From NCBI GenBank assembly GCA_002633025.1, contig NMRB01001546.1, positions 14,255 through 78,254 on the forward strand: DNA of 64,000 nucleotides, given 5' to 3'. Origin of the DNA: Notospermus geniculatus. Taxonomy: Eukaryota > Nemertea > Pilidiophora > Heteronemertea > Lineidae. Positions within the stretch are counted from its first letter, which is position 1. The number at the start of each line of letters is the position of its first letter. Positions 23,232 through 34,698 of the stretch are shown here, one piece after another. The translations under genes and the position numbers were made by a program. The notes below the pieces were generated by a model. The model was not told where the DNA came from and did no database searches. It saw only the letters and a list, made by a program, of their open reading frames with translations.

Positions 23232-23373
23232 GGGACCTTTATTCACAAAGCCACCGTAACTTTAAGGGCACGCAAATCCTTTGTCAGGCTGATAGTGAAC
23301 AATAGGCAGCCCCCAAGTGGACAATAGTTTACGCACTTCGTTAAGTTACGAAAGCTTCGTGAATAAGTTTCCA
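23232..23373. mobile_element. GGGAC-type hairpin element (TTATTCACAAAGC arm)
   Basis: Left GGGACCTTTATTCACAAAGC, right GCTTCGTGAATAAGTTTCC as imperfect mirror; the interior contains CCTTTGTCAGGCTGATAGTG and GGACAATAGTTTACGCAC. The same interior, reversed, is at 43909-44045. Confidence 0.8.
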
Positions 23374-23425
23374 GGCCTACATTGTAGCTTGGCTTACGAC
23401 GTTACGTAACGTAACTTACAGCCCT

Positions 23426-23533
23426 GGGGCGTATGCACACAAACATCTTAAGTGTAAAATTCCCCTTATCTTTTGTTTGGAACAATAGTTTAAGGGAAAT
23501 TTTACACTTAAGATGTTTTTTGCATACGGCCCC
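23426..23533. mobile_element. GGGGCC-type hairpin element (GTATGCA arm)
   Basis: Left GGGGCGTATGCACACAAA, right TTTTGCATACGGCCCC. Mirrored CATCTTAAGTGTAAAATT arms surround CTTATCTTTTGTTTGGAACA and ATAGTTTAAGG. A partial copy is at 43642-43705. Confidence 0.85.
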
Positions 23534-25219
23534 TGGTCGTTGGACTGGAAGTTGGCTTTTAATGTCATGCCGAATTAGGGCAAACAGTTCTGGCTGGAAT
23601 TGAGGGGTAGTATTGTCCAGTGGTTATTTCACGACTTTCACGCGATAATCATAAAAATATACCAATGGAGTGACCTGTATTAATCATCAGAGAGCCAACT
23701 ATACTGACCATTTTATTTCATCTTTATTCAGTCTGAGTTCTAGACGGGACACACAGTTTATGCAGATCACATATTTTTTGCCTGTCGATTTTTAAAAGTG
23801 TAATCACGTAATGCATAACTCCCATTTCCATACATGGCCATTTATACTGCCCTAAAAATACGACTTTTGTGATATACGTGACTTGAAAATACAATGTATC
23901 TGTCTAGGCCTTGATTCCCACATTTCTACAGGTATTTCAACCTTTCCATGACGTCCATTCTTTTCATTACTCGAACGAACATGTATTGTCTGTTCGTAAA
24001 AACCCAAAGATGCCATCGTCATAATGAAGTTATGAGTGCATGACAAAAAGAAAATTAGTGCAATGATAGACCTTAGCGTGCAAATTTAACTACAGGTAAC
24101 AGTCAGTATTTTTTACCATGAATCGTTTCGAATCAAAAGCTTGGCGCCATTATATTTTTCTGTATGCACAGACACTGAAGGCCAGGCCAGTCGATTTTGA
24201 AGGTTCAATTCCCACCTTATATCTACGAAATATTAAAAATGACCAAAGACCCCAAGCCAACGGGGGGGGGGGGGGGTACTTAAAAACGAAGTTAAAATGG
24301 CGCATCGCATCTTCTTCCAACGTACTGTAGCAAATTTTCCACTTTTTAATCTGTTGCTAAGATTACGGATGCAGGCCCCATAAGCCTAATTGATGTCCAG
24401 ATAGCATAATTACCAGGTGGCACATAGGTGCAATAGGCCTAGGGCATGTAGGGTTACGTGTTTATGACTGCATTTTTCTGCTCAAAACATTGGACAATTT
24501 ACATGTAGCAGTATTTACTGATGTTTACGCACGTTAAGGTCAGGTTGGTTGACGTCAGTAACACCCGGGTGTTAAGGTGTGATTTATTCAAGAAAATATT
24601 TACATTAAAAGTGCATAGGCCCGACGCCAATGCATTGTTGGCTATTATAACCTTGAGGTCAGCAGCTGGGGGTAAACATTCTGGGCCTAATAAATAAAAT
24701 TCAGTATCGAAAACAGACTGGGACAGACGAGAAAGACAGAGGAAGTTACATTGTAAAACGTGACGCATTTTGAATGAAATTTGTCCTGCAAGCACAAAAT
24801 TAACACACTTGTAAACGCTTGAGTTTTGCAACCAATCCACCCGTATCTTATAAACATGCTTTGTGAGGAATTACAAGTCTTTGTGGCCGCTTCTTGACCG
24901 TTCAGGTCAAATTAGAATCAAACTATCGCGTGTTTGTATGGATTCCACCCCACATTGCTTTTGTGATTCCATGATATAAAGGCAAGACAACAATGTGTCA
25001 CCTTGGCCTGATACCTCAAGGACCCCAGGTTGTTTGACCATATTGAACTTGTCCCGAGTTGATCTGGCGTCGATTAAGTTTGAATGGAGACCCACCGCAA
25101 GGAGGGGAGGGAGCCTCGTACCAAAAGCTTGTTTCATATCGGGATGCTGTCGAGCATTTACAAACAAATTACGCCCTTTTTGAAAGCGGAGAAATCCTTT
25201 GCTGAAGTGAAAGCTGGCA
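23534..25219. other. spacer with a G15 tract
   Basis: No gene seen. Positions 24262-24276 are 15 consecutive G. A minus-strand frame (24907-25509) that enters this region runs through the minisatellite at 25220 and has no domain motif. Confidence 0.5.
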
Positions 25220-25480
25220 GAAGTGTGGCTGTTGGTGTGAATGATGAAGTTGGGGAACAAATATTGAAGTGTGGCTGTTGGTGTGAATGATGAAGTTGGG
25301 GAACAAATATGGAAGTGTGGCTGTTGGTGTGAATAGCAGGAATACCCCGATGAAGATGGGGAACAAATATGGAAGTTTTTAAGGAATACCCCGACAAATT
25401 TGGAAAATAAGTACATGTATATTGAAGTTTCTAAACAAGACCCCCGACGAAGTTGGAAAACACGTATATCGGAGTTTTTA
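25220..25480. repeat. ~46-60-bp minisatellite
   Basis: Units of GAAGTGTGGCTGTTGGTGTG + AATGATGAAGTTGGGGAACA + AATATT, first two nearly identical, then longer diverged units (ACCCCGATGAAGATGGGG, ACCCCGACAAATTTGG). The open minus-strand frame across it is a repeat artefact. Confidence 0.9.
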
Positions 25481-25546
25481 ACAAAGTCAACTTGTATATA
25501 CATGTACAAGCCAACTTCTATAAAAATATAACTTGTACATGTAGAA

Positions 25547-25975
25547 ATATCATCTGAAAATTCGTCAAGTATACATGTAGTATACTATTAGTATTGAACA
25601 TAAATATCATCTGAAAATTCTTCAACTAGTATATATTATCATCTGAAAATTCTTCAACAAGTATGCTATACTATTGAATATAAATATCATCTGAAAATTC
25701 GTCAAGTACATGTAGTATACTATTAGTATTGAACAGAAATATCATCTGAAAATTCTTCAACTAGTATATATTGCATATAAATATCATCTGAAAATTCTTC
25801 AACAAGTATGCTATACTATTGAATATAAATATCATCTGAAAAATCTTCAACGAGTGGGCCATACTATTGAACATAAATATCATCTGATAAATTCTTCAAT
25901 TTTTATTAATGACATTAGATAATCATCTGAGTTTGTAGTTAGTAGAAAATATCGAGCGTCATCTGAAAACTCTTC
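25547..25975. repeat. AT-rich minisatellite, ATATCATCTGAAAATTCTTC units
   Basis: At least nine units of ATATCATCTGAAAATTCKTC separated by variable spacers (AAGTACATGTAGTATACTAT, AACAAGTATGCTATACTATT). A block of several units is itself duplicated within the array. It decays toward 25975. Confidence 0.9.
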
Positions 25976-27783
25976 ATATGATATGTGATATTGGTATTAG
26001 ATTGTTGAATATCTGCGTCCAGTATGAAAACTCCTAAGTTCTTATAATTTAGACTTTTTTGCGCATTAGATTGTGAATATCGGTACCCAGTATGAAAACG
26101 CCTAAACTTATAAAAAAAAAACAACCTAGTTTCTACATCAATTGATATGAGTAATTTTGTAAACTTGTAAGATAGTCTAAATTTTTTGTGATTATTTGAA
26201 TATTTATCAGTATCTATTTCAACTCCCAAACTTGTTAAAGTGCAAGAATTTGTCCTAAATTCACCTCCAATAGGATATTTGCCCAAGATCATTGAGACGG
26301 TCACAAGTGTCTGTTTTTCACCGGAGAAGTGCATCAGTTGTCAGTAGTGTCCTCCAAGCCATTCTCATCATAAAAATGACATTGACCTAGTTATGCAAAA
26401 AGCGTGGGTCATCCCGACGAGCCAAACAAAGCTGGAGAAGAATTGAGACTAAATGGGCATGAAAAGGACACGAAGGTGAAACTCGGTGAGAAGAGGAGAG
26501 GCCGTGGTCTCTTTACCCTTGGGCGTTTACATGATCTCTTTTCAAATCAAACATTGCAATATTGTGTTAGAATATTGGGCCCTGCCACTTGAAATTAAGG
26601 CCAACAAATTGATAATATTTTTCGGTTCTTGTCAGTACCCGCGTTTTGATGCTGGTGAAACCGGGAACTTGAAAAAGCATGGAGAAAGAACTCAAATAAA
26701 CCAAAAATTCATCGCCTTATAAACTTTTGACTAAACTTACATATTGTGTCCTTTATAACCGTTAACCAAAAAGCTTTAGGATATTCAAAAAAATCTACTT
26801 TGCGGGCAACCCATTGTTCACTCTCTATCTAACTCATGACTTGCGCAAGATTGCTAACCTTGTTTATACTTAGAATTCACTAACTTTTCGTAAGATGATA
26901 AAATAATAAATTTTATTATTATTAAGTGCCAAAATAACGTAGATTTTTGAAGCACATATAGAATATTGTACATGAAAATGAGGGTAAACCACCAGCACCA
27001 AAAGTAGTCAAATAATTTGAAACACACACCTGGTAAATATTGTTCTTAGACTGGAATTCCATCGTGTTTTGAAAAAAAAACTATTTTGAACTAAAAGTAT
27101 TTAAAAAAACTATTTTGAATTCTAGTTACTGTGATTGTTCCGGGTCCATTGGGACACGTATCTGTTTGTCACACGGTTCAATTCTCCTAACCTGTACTAC
27201 TGTAACTTGTCCGGGCTACAGCAGCTTTACATCAGGAACCTGTACACCTTCGGCCTATATCCCGATGAGAAACAGGGAAACGCCCTAAAAATTTCGCCGC
27301 ACTGATTAGCCAGATTGAGAAAATTAAATCCATTGACGAAATTGGTCAGATAATTGGCGACCATTTTGCAAGGCCAGGATGACCTTGTCTTTCTGAAGGG
27401 CGTACGACCCCCCGCAGCTTCAACGCGCGCCGAGGATGTTTCGTTTTTCGTGTTTTTTATGCGGGGACCTTGACCAGTACAGTACGGCACTTGGGAACAA
27501 AAACATGACGGGAGATCGCGGAGATTTCTATGAAAATTGACTTCAATGAAATTGGAGTAGTAAAACTCACTGCTGGTTTTCGCACCATCAAGGTCAGTTG
27601 AGTGCTGCGCGTGTCCTTGGGTATAATTCCACCCTCCGGGTGGATGGAAAAAAGTGAAGAAAATTGAAATTGATTTTTTACTGCGGTTTATTTGAGGATA
27701 GATCCGAATGTCGGGTGACGAACCTATGACGAAACTGTGACATTGACAGATTATTTTGTTTGTTTTCCTGCCATAGAGTCCTA
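25976..27783. other. spacer; one long minus frame without motifs
   Basis: AT-rich to about 27180, then more GC. The minus-strand frame 27227-27790 (187 codons) has a balanced composition but no recognisable domain, no start context and no splice logic; I leave it uncalled. Confidence 0.45.
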
Positions 27784-27998
27784 ACTTCACGGGAGGTGCC
27801 CTACCTTCGATTCGTGTTTTTGTTCAAACACGAATTGAGAAAGTTTATTAGCAACAGAGCAACAGTTAGAAAATGAAAAAAAAGTGTTATCATCAATTCG
27901 ATAATTTCAAACGGAAGCTTAGCACTTCCACATGACTTTCGTATGACCCGTCTTTGAACAAAAACGCAAATCGACGGTTGGGGTAGTTCTCATGAACG
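27784..27998. mobile_element. TTCACGAGAGCTACCC inverted-repeat element, third copy
   Basis: Left CTTCACGGGAGGTGCCCTAC, right GGGTAGTTCTCATGAACG; inner arms CGATTCGTGTTTTTGTTCAA and TTTGAACAAAAACGCAAATC are mirrored. Diverged from the copies at 18621 and 21210 but with the same order of motifs. Confidence 0.75.
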
Positions 27999-28304
27999 TA
28001 TGTATAACTTAAAATAATGCCTTCTTGTAATTTGGCATCACCTTGGCCGAAGACTCACAGTTGTGCGGTCAGTAAGCGAGGAGAATGGCCTCGCGCAGAT
28101 GGTCATTACTTCTCAATGTTTTCATCCTTGACATGGGCAGTATCTGCAAAATTTTCGCTGTTTGCGATTTATTGTTAGAGGATATTATCGCGTTTTTTTA
28201 GCATCTGGGGTATGAGTGACCCGCCCTTGGGATAAGAGGGCTAATCACGCCCCCTAATTAAGATTCAACCACCGTGATAATTCGATTGAACGCCCCATTT
28301 TTGT

Positions 28305-28309
28305 CCAAT
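28305..28309 (+). promoter_or_regulatory. CCAAT box upstream of possible first exon
   Basis: CCAAT lies 42 bp upstream of the ATG at 28351. Weak on its own; noted only because of the exon candidate downstream. Confidence 0.2.
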
Positions 28310-28350
28310 CAAGGCCGCTCTCGAGATTTGTGCCGTGTTGGTCAACAAAG

Positions 28351-28470
28351 ATGGCAGACGGCTTGACTGGTCCGGTCAGGGCCGACAAGGTTGGCAATCA
28401 CCTGGTTATCAGGTGGCCCAAAAACCTTTTTCTGGTAGGCCTGAAAATCCAGGGGAACCAGGTTTTATAA
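28351..28470 (+). CDS. possible first coding exon, unknown protein
   Basis: An ATG in a good eukaryotic context (CAAAGATGG) opens a 39-codon frame beginning MADGLTGPVRADKVGNHLVI and then RWPKNLFLVGL before a stop at 28468-28470. GT dinucleotides suitable as donors occur after HLVIR (ATCAG|GTGGCC) and after NLFL (CTG|GTAGGC), so it could be a first exon. The sequence is GC-richer than its flanks and follows a CCAAT box. No downstream exon or family match is apparent. Confidence 0.3.
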   Translation: MADGLTGPVRADKVGNHLVIRWPKNLFLVGLKIQGNQVL

Positions 28471-29188
28471 CTGAATTGAACATTATACAATCTGGTCCCC
28501 AGAAATAAGGGGGGACACTCTTACTGCAGATTTCGAACTGAATACGTGCTTATGCGAACCAAATTTGTTACATAACTATTGTATCGGGGACATTTTATTC
28601 CAATGACCGTTACAGCTGTTTCTACTGCTGACGTCAGACATCGATGAATGAATGTTTTTAGGGTTTTCGAAGATCAAATTCCGGATTTCAACTTGGCCTC
28701 GTGAGATTCAGTGATTCAGTTTGTAGGAATTTGTGAAGTGCTGATTGGTTCGTGGGTCACAAAATGGGTTTCCCCGTCATGTGACTTTTCCCATGATCTT
28801 AAATGCTCGTAAAACTGATACTTTTCCTGAAGTCGGACGATGTTTTTAGGACTTCATTCATACCACTTGACTGATTGCCCGTAAGGGGCAGAGTTCAGTC
28901 ACCTTTGAGGTTCTAGAGTTGATGGCCAAGGCTGTGGCTCCAATTCTTATGAGATACAAAATACTTTCTGTGGAATGTGCAGTTCTTGTCGGTGGTCCGT
29001 CTTCTTGCGTTGTCGTAGATGACATGATATGATGGTTTGTTTTGGCCAATAAAATACAAAATATATATACATATTATTTGGAAAATGTACATGTACATAA
29101 GTAGTATGACCAGGGACACAGCCAAGTTACCAATGCGATCACTTATGGCCGTGACCCTAGTGTCCGCCAAGAAAGCAAGTGAAAAATA
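28471..29188. other. spacer, no gene seen
   Basis: No array or mobile element recognised. Confidence 0.5.
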
Positions 29189-29329
29189 TGGAGGTTTCGA
29201 AATCAATCGATAAACGTAAACTTTACGGTAACGATATTTTTCATACTACACATTAACCAATTGCATTTTCGGTACAAAAATAACGTTGTCATTAACGTTT
29301 ACGTTTATCGTTTGATTTCGAAACCTCCC
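29189..29329. mobile_element. TA-flanked MITE, GTTTCGAAATC variant
   Basis: Terminal repeat GGAGGTTTCGAAATC mirrored by GATTTCGAAACCTCC, then CGATAAACGTAAAC/ GTTTACGTTTATCG. The interior (ATATTTTTCATACTACACAT...TTGCATTTTCGGTACAAAAA) is clearly homologous to 18459-18607, but the terminal 15 bp differ in both arms together. Confidence 0.85.
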
Positions 29330-29479
29330 TAATAAACGCTAATGCTCTGTCCATAGTGGAATAAAAACAAGTACGGTTGAAAACAACAAAAGCAGAGATC
29401 TCAATGCCAACACATTCCTGTTTACCTTCTCCCACAGAACATGTTTTGTCATATTTTCTAACCTTCTGAACGCTTTTAT

Positions 29480-29590
29480 GCATCCTCCCGCAGCAGGGGT
29501 TCTTCCCTCGCTCCTCTTCACCCACTCAACGCATTTCCTGTGCAAGTGTATGAAGAGGAGCAAGACCAAAACCCCGCTATGGGAGCATGC
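29480..29590. mobile_element. CATCCTCCC hairpin element, copy 1
   Basis: GCATCCTCCCGCAGCAGGGG at the left is mirrored by CCCCGCTATGGGAGCATGC at the right, with CTCGCTCCTCTTCA against TGAAGAGGAGCAAGA inside. Related copies: 36006-36099 and 48125-48212. Confidence 0.85.
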
Positions 29591-29989
29591 CTTTTTCGCT
29601 GCTAGATGCGGATAAAAAAGATGCAATCGCCTACACAATGTTTGTATAAAAGACGAAATGACATTACATTATATAATAGAAATATCGCCAGTTATTCTGC
29701 GACAACTTCTAGATAAACAAAGGAGCATTATTGTTTCATCCGGACCATCAATTTGATATACATATGATGACGGATGTTTAAATGGCAATAATAAAAGAAG
29801 CATTAGAATTCTGTCCATGTCTGATTTGTTGTAAACATGACAGATGATGTTAATGTCAGACAAGGCCTATTAGAACATTACATGTGGAGTCTCTTGGAAT
29901 TCACACCTTTGTGTCCGGTTTAGTTTTGCGCAATTTTCCCCATTGTGTCATTGCTTTTTCACTGCTTCTGCTTTGCAATCACGATTTAG

Positions 29990-30284
29990 ACGGAAACCAA
30001 AGGCTACACCAACCAAAGTTCCATCTCAGAAAAGAGTGGCTCAAGCCCGAGGAACAAATGCTCTGCAGTACGAACGCCAGGAACAATCCATGTTTCAGAA
30101 GACACACATGGCACCAACGCCAGGAATCACAACGGCCCATACACGCTATAGGCCAAAAGGAGCTCCGCCAAGAGCACAGACGGCCAGTCTTGGTGGCCAA
30201 ATCTGCACTGCCATTCCCCCTTCCTTTAAACCCCTACCACTTCCCCAACAGACGCAAAAGAGTTCCAAGTCCCATGAGTCCTAA
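29990..30284 (+). CDS. exon-like open frame, two-copy family (copy 1)
   Basis: After a pyrimidine-rich tract ending TTTAG at 29989 comes a 98-codon open frame to a stop at 30282-30284. It is basic and Pro/Thr/Gln-rich, with RKPKATPTKVPSQKR near the start, then RQEQSMFQKTHMAPTPG, GGQICTAIPPSFKPLPLP and QQTQKSSKS. A diverged relative lies on the minus strand at 57655-57951 (EQPMSHKTRTAPTPG, RSRICTAKN, and KQTQKSSKS after a stop). Either a dispersed repeat or fragments of a duplicated gene; no known domain. Confidence 0.28.
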
Positions 30285-30798
30285 AGGTGCCCATCCACGA
30301 GAGAGTTCTCGCAGTTCCTTACAGCTTCATGGCTTACGCTGAGACCAATGACATAACCAACTGCTTTTAGAGTTGTCCATAGAGAGCCAACATACAAATA
30401 CGTGACATACAAATACGATTTTGGTGTATTCATGCATTTGAAACTTGTGCTAGGCCCCTATTAGATGATAACTTTCGGTTTTTCAAAACATCAGTTCCAT
30501 AGGCTTATATATCAGGAGTCAGGTTGTGACTGGTAGTGTGATATCTGAGATCTTCAAATACGAAAGCGGATGAACAAAGCAATTGGGGTTTTACCGTATC
30601 AAAGTCCTAAATCAAGTGTTTTATCATTTTCTGCGAAGACGTAGGTGACAGAATTTCGATTTTGGAATTTCTGTCTTATCAGCTCCCTGTCATCAAGCAC
30701 GTCCCGAGGTCGAAAATGGTTTATGTCCTTGATACATTTTGGATCACATGATTGTGTTTGATTTGGAAATTTCGTAATGTGACTGAAGTACTTTTGCC

Positions 30799-31142
30799 AG
30801 GTGTTATATCTACCAGTGTTTCTGTGGGTCAGTGTGTCCCCTTATTGTTTGGGAAACGCTGGCAGATAGATCGACAAGTTTCTCTGTGTGTCCTCTATTG
30901 TCAAGTCGCCGCTTATTCCGTCAGACAATAGGAGCAGTCAGCCGCGCATATTGCTAACAGATGGCAGCACAGTCTTAGCGGACCGAATGTACAGGAAATC
31001 TATTATGATCGCTGCTCGATCGATAATGACTGGGTCCGCTAGATGCATTGAATTGGGCCCTAGTGACACCTAGTGGTCAACTCGCTGACAGCTCCTATTG
31101 GAGGGGAACACTCACAGATGGAACACTGGCAGATGTTACACC
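30799..31142. mobile_element. AGGTGTAACATCTGCC inverted-repeat element, with inner insertion
   Basis: Left AGGTGTTATATCTACCAGTG, right ACACTGGCAGATGTTACACC. Shared inner motifs with 48219, 60733 and 63362: TGTGTCCCCTTATTGTTTG, GACAAGTTTCTCTGTG, CGCTTATTCCGTCAGACA. A foreign stretch near 30965-31080 has its own mirrored AGCGGACC/GGTCCGCT ends and splits the right arm. Confidence 0.75.
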
Positions 31143-31164
31143 TCATGTTGGCAGAATCCCGTGT

Positions 31165-31350
31165 ATCCGTACTTGCAGTCCCTTTACTACGCTTGTGCAA
31201 TGGTAGAGCGTTGGACTTGTGTCCGAGACGGCGCCGCGTGAGATCTGGGCAGATCTTTGCCTACCTTGCCTCACTCCACTGGGTACCGGGCAGAAATGAT
31301 CAGGCTTTGCACTGAATGAGCAGCTCCTCTGAGTTCTACTCTAAGTTTAA
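31165..31350 (+). mobile_element. tRNA-headed SINE, family B, copy 1
   Basis: The head GTGCAATGGTAGAGCGTTGG is tRNA-like. The tail ACTGGGTACCGGGCAGAAAT and CTGAATGAGCAGCTCCTCTG matches the minus-strand copy at 39690-39912. The B box is degenerate, so this copy is old. Confidence 0.7.
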
Positions 31351-33477
31351 GGGCAGTATCAAGTCGGATGACACCTCTACCGTCGTTGGTATCAACCTAA
31401 ACAACAACTTTCTTTGTCGGATTGCTGAAATCTCAGTTCTCTGACAGACGCTGACCTACTTACCACCGAAAAGTTACCGCACTTTTCTTAAACGGTAAAA
31501 GATAAAAAAGACAAAAAATGACCGTGGACGCTGACCGTGTTTTAAGCCGACCTTTGTCCACAGTGTCAAAGTTCAAATATAAGTGCCCCTTTATCATGAA
31601 ATTATGAAAAGAGGCCAGAAATGTCGTGACATATCCTTGCGTGTTTTTGTTAAAAAAATGTCGGGTTTAGGATTTTATTGTTGTAATAGGAACTCTATTT
31701 AGTGAAAAACCATTCATCTTACATGCACGTCAAGGCCAGATCAATTTGTTTAACTAATCTCCTCGATGAAAGGTGAGAAAATTCAATACGGAGACAGTTG
31801 GCTTTTTATTAAAAAAATGACGTTTATGCTAATCGTTGTCAAGATTAATAGAATTCTAAAACTGAGAGGATTAACAAGGCCATGTTTTTAATGAGACCGT
31901 TAAACAATCAGCTGTTTTTACCACAAAGAGGTGTTGAGCAAACGGAAAATCGAAAAGTACACCGCTAGTATTTTCAAAAAAGGCCGTTTATTCACTGAAA
32001 CCCTGAAAAAGAATCTTAAAATATACATGTACTGTGTGTATGCAAAGTTTTAATTTAGACACAGCTGCAGACTACCACGGGTGATAAGGTGGCAGCACCG
32101 TCAACGTATATGGGAACAGATCATTTCTTTTAGTGTGTAAGGCTGGGAGATCAGGTAAAACTGATCCCGGTATGGAGCGGCTTTGGGAAGGGCAAAGTGG
32201 GGGAGATGGAGATGGATCCGATGCCCCTGCTTGTATAGAAAAAAAAAAACCCTGCTTGTATAGAAAAAAAAACAAATAAAAGAGAAAAAAAAACAAAATA
32301 AAACTGAGATCATGTAATTTCGCGATAAAAATATTCAAGGGGAGGAGAGTCCATCAAATTATGAAGTGATCTGACCACGAAATGAACCTACGACCTCAGA
32401 CGATGCAGGCACCACTAAGACAGCATATCGGAGGATTTGGCGATTCGTGGAAGAGCCCAAGAAAAGGACTGAATAACCACTACGAATAACCTTGACATAG
32501 CGATGTGCTCGAAATCTGTAAATTCGGACTTTGGTGTGCACGGGTTGGTTGAAGTGGGCCTAAATTGAGATGACCAGTGAGGTCACCTCAACCTTGGCCA
32601 AATTGTGTCATGTGATAAATTTCAGTGTGTCTTCGCAGAATAATGTTGATCAATATTAAAAAAGTGAAGTACCGACACGCATACCATCCTATGTTGACAC
32701 AGTTGGAACGATGGCAGACGGTCTTGACATCTAGGCCGACGTATGTGTATTTACAATTGGAACTAGGCCATGGCATTGTGACGGATAAAAAAATGATAAA
32801 ATTGCTATAAACGAGCGATATGTCTGACATTTTGGTGCGTAGAAAAACGAAACAAAAAATATGCTGGCACGAATTTCATGTCGATTCGCAGACATTTGAC
32901 AGAGTTGGCTGATGTATGTATTCAAGGCAGGTACATGTACGTACAATGGATAGTATTGAAAATACTAGTATTGTATATAAGGCTAGCTTATAATATTTTG
33001 TTATGAATAAAAAAAAGGTACATGTAAATATTTTGTACTTCCAATGCATTGTCGAAGGGCCCTCTACAAAACTGAGTGAGACCAGTATCAAGTTCACACA
33101 CAAAGTAGGCTACATGCAGTTTTTTTCCATCCGACGGGATGGAAAGACTGAACTACTGAATTTGGAAATTTGGGCGAGGCCGTTCATGGCTGCTGTCTCA
33201 GTGGTTTGATCATGAGAACCTCATAAAAGGCACAAAAGACAAAAAAAAAGAAAAAAAATGAAAAATATTGTGGCCTATCAACATAACCTTTCTTTTCATT
33301 GAACGGTTTCCAAACATTGCTCATTGACACCAAAACGATTTGAGTGCACTGTGTTCCAGAAAAAAGTGGTTTTAGTGCTTCGGGGCACAGCGTAACATTT
33401 CGTGTTTTCAAGTTCGTGTTCCTGCCGCCTTCAACTATTAACATAGAGGTGAGATGTTGTCGAATTTATAAAACAGT
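31351..33477. other. spacer, no gene seen
   Basis: AT-rich, with A-tracts near 32238-32300 where AACCCTGCTTGTATAGAA is duplicated in tandem. No coding or element signal with a second copy. Confidence 0.5.
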
Positions 33478-33600
33478 ATAGGCCCGTCGATGGCTCAATG
33501 CGTTAGTCCGTTCGGGAGCTGGTCCGTTCACTGTTTCTAAATGCTGGGGTACGCCATGTACCAGCCTGGTTTCCTTGACACGGTTAATATGTAGACCGAC
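33478..33600 (+). mobile_element. tRNA-like head, possible SINE fragment
   Basis: GCCCGTCGATGGCTCAATGC + GTTAGTCCG resembles a tRNA 5' half with A box. No clear B box follows. No second copy in the window. Confidence 0.3.
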
Positions 33601-34578
33601 CTGAATCTACGAGTGAAGGGCGAGCACGTGGAAGGACGTGGCCTGCGTCCTTTGTCCAATTTATTTCAGGCACATTTACATGTAGGCCCTAGTCGACTTC
33701 AGACCACGATCCATAAAACCCGGCAAGATCCCTGTGGGATATGTACGGGATACGCTACTTTCATTATAGCCACCACTGTTTTTAGTTGCCAACCAGGTTT
33801 ATCATATAAAAATAATGCATACTGGGGCCTACTCTTATTGTTGATAGGCTTAAAAAAGAAATGACTAAAGTAACATAGTGCCTCCACAAAGATTTCGACC
33901 ATTGCCATACAATGTATGGACCCTAGTGCAAATCAGCGCCGTCTGGTGTTTTGCAGAATAACGATTAGTAGGCCTGCTTATGTAAATACCAGACGTACAT
34001 GTATACATGTAGTGGCGAGTTTATTCACCTAATGTCCTAGAAATTGATTTATGAGATTTTGTACACAAAAAGACACTAAACCTATCAATCATCAGCCTTT
34101 ATATTATCATTTTTTAAAATTGAAAACTGGAACAGTTGAGTGTACGTTTGCCAAGGGCAACCCCAATGTTAGAGATGGATTATAAATCAAATCAGTGAAT
34201 TTAAAAGTACACTTTTGTAAGCAACTACAGTAGTGTCTCCCAGAAAGCACTGAAAATCAAAATGGAAGAAAAGAGTCAGTACTTGGCTCTTCGATGGTTA
34301 ATACGGGTTGTTAAGCAGCCTTTTCAAATCCGTGTGATAAAAATTTTACAGCGGACACAACTACTCAAATCCTACCATTCCGCTCTGCTCTACTGACCAT
34401 TTTATTTCATTTTAATTTTCAGTTCTTTCTGAGATACACTGTCTACATGTAAGTCCATTTACACATGATATTAAAGACTTTTGTCGTGCTATATGCTCAT
34501 AAACGAAGCCAAAATATGGCGATTTCACGCCCACGTTACGTAGCGATCTCGATGGGTCTCTAAGGACGGATTGGATTA

Positions 34579-34597
34579 GTCTGGTCCAGGACCAGAC
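34579..34597. repeat. short palindrome related to element at 35459
   Basis: GTCTGGTCCAGGACCAGAC is a perfect palindrome around one base and resembles the ends (GTCTGGTTCC) of the element 35459-35599 brought together. Confidence 0.6.
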
Positions 34598-34618
34598 AGT
34601 CTGACCTTGACCTTTGAT

Positions 34619-34698
34619 ATCTTTTACGACAATGTAGTCTTTTACGACAATGTGATCTTTTACGACAATGTAATCTTTTACGACAATGTGGTCTTTTA
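34619..34698. repeat. 18-bp minisatellite, left part
   Basis: Units CTTTTACGACAATGTAGT repeated about four times. The array continues at 35302-35352 on the other side of an inserted element. Confidence 0.95.

Noticed and set aside
24907-25509. 200-codon minus-strand ORF as a repeat protein
   Set aside because: Centre is the 46-60-bp minisatellite; unit lengths that are not multiples of three shift the repeat frame.
27227-27790. 187-codon minus-strand ORF as a gene
   Set aside because: No domain, no start context and no splice evidence; length is within chance for 64 kb on six frames.
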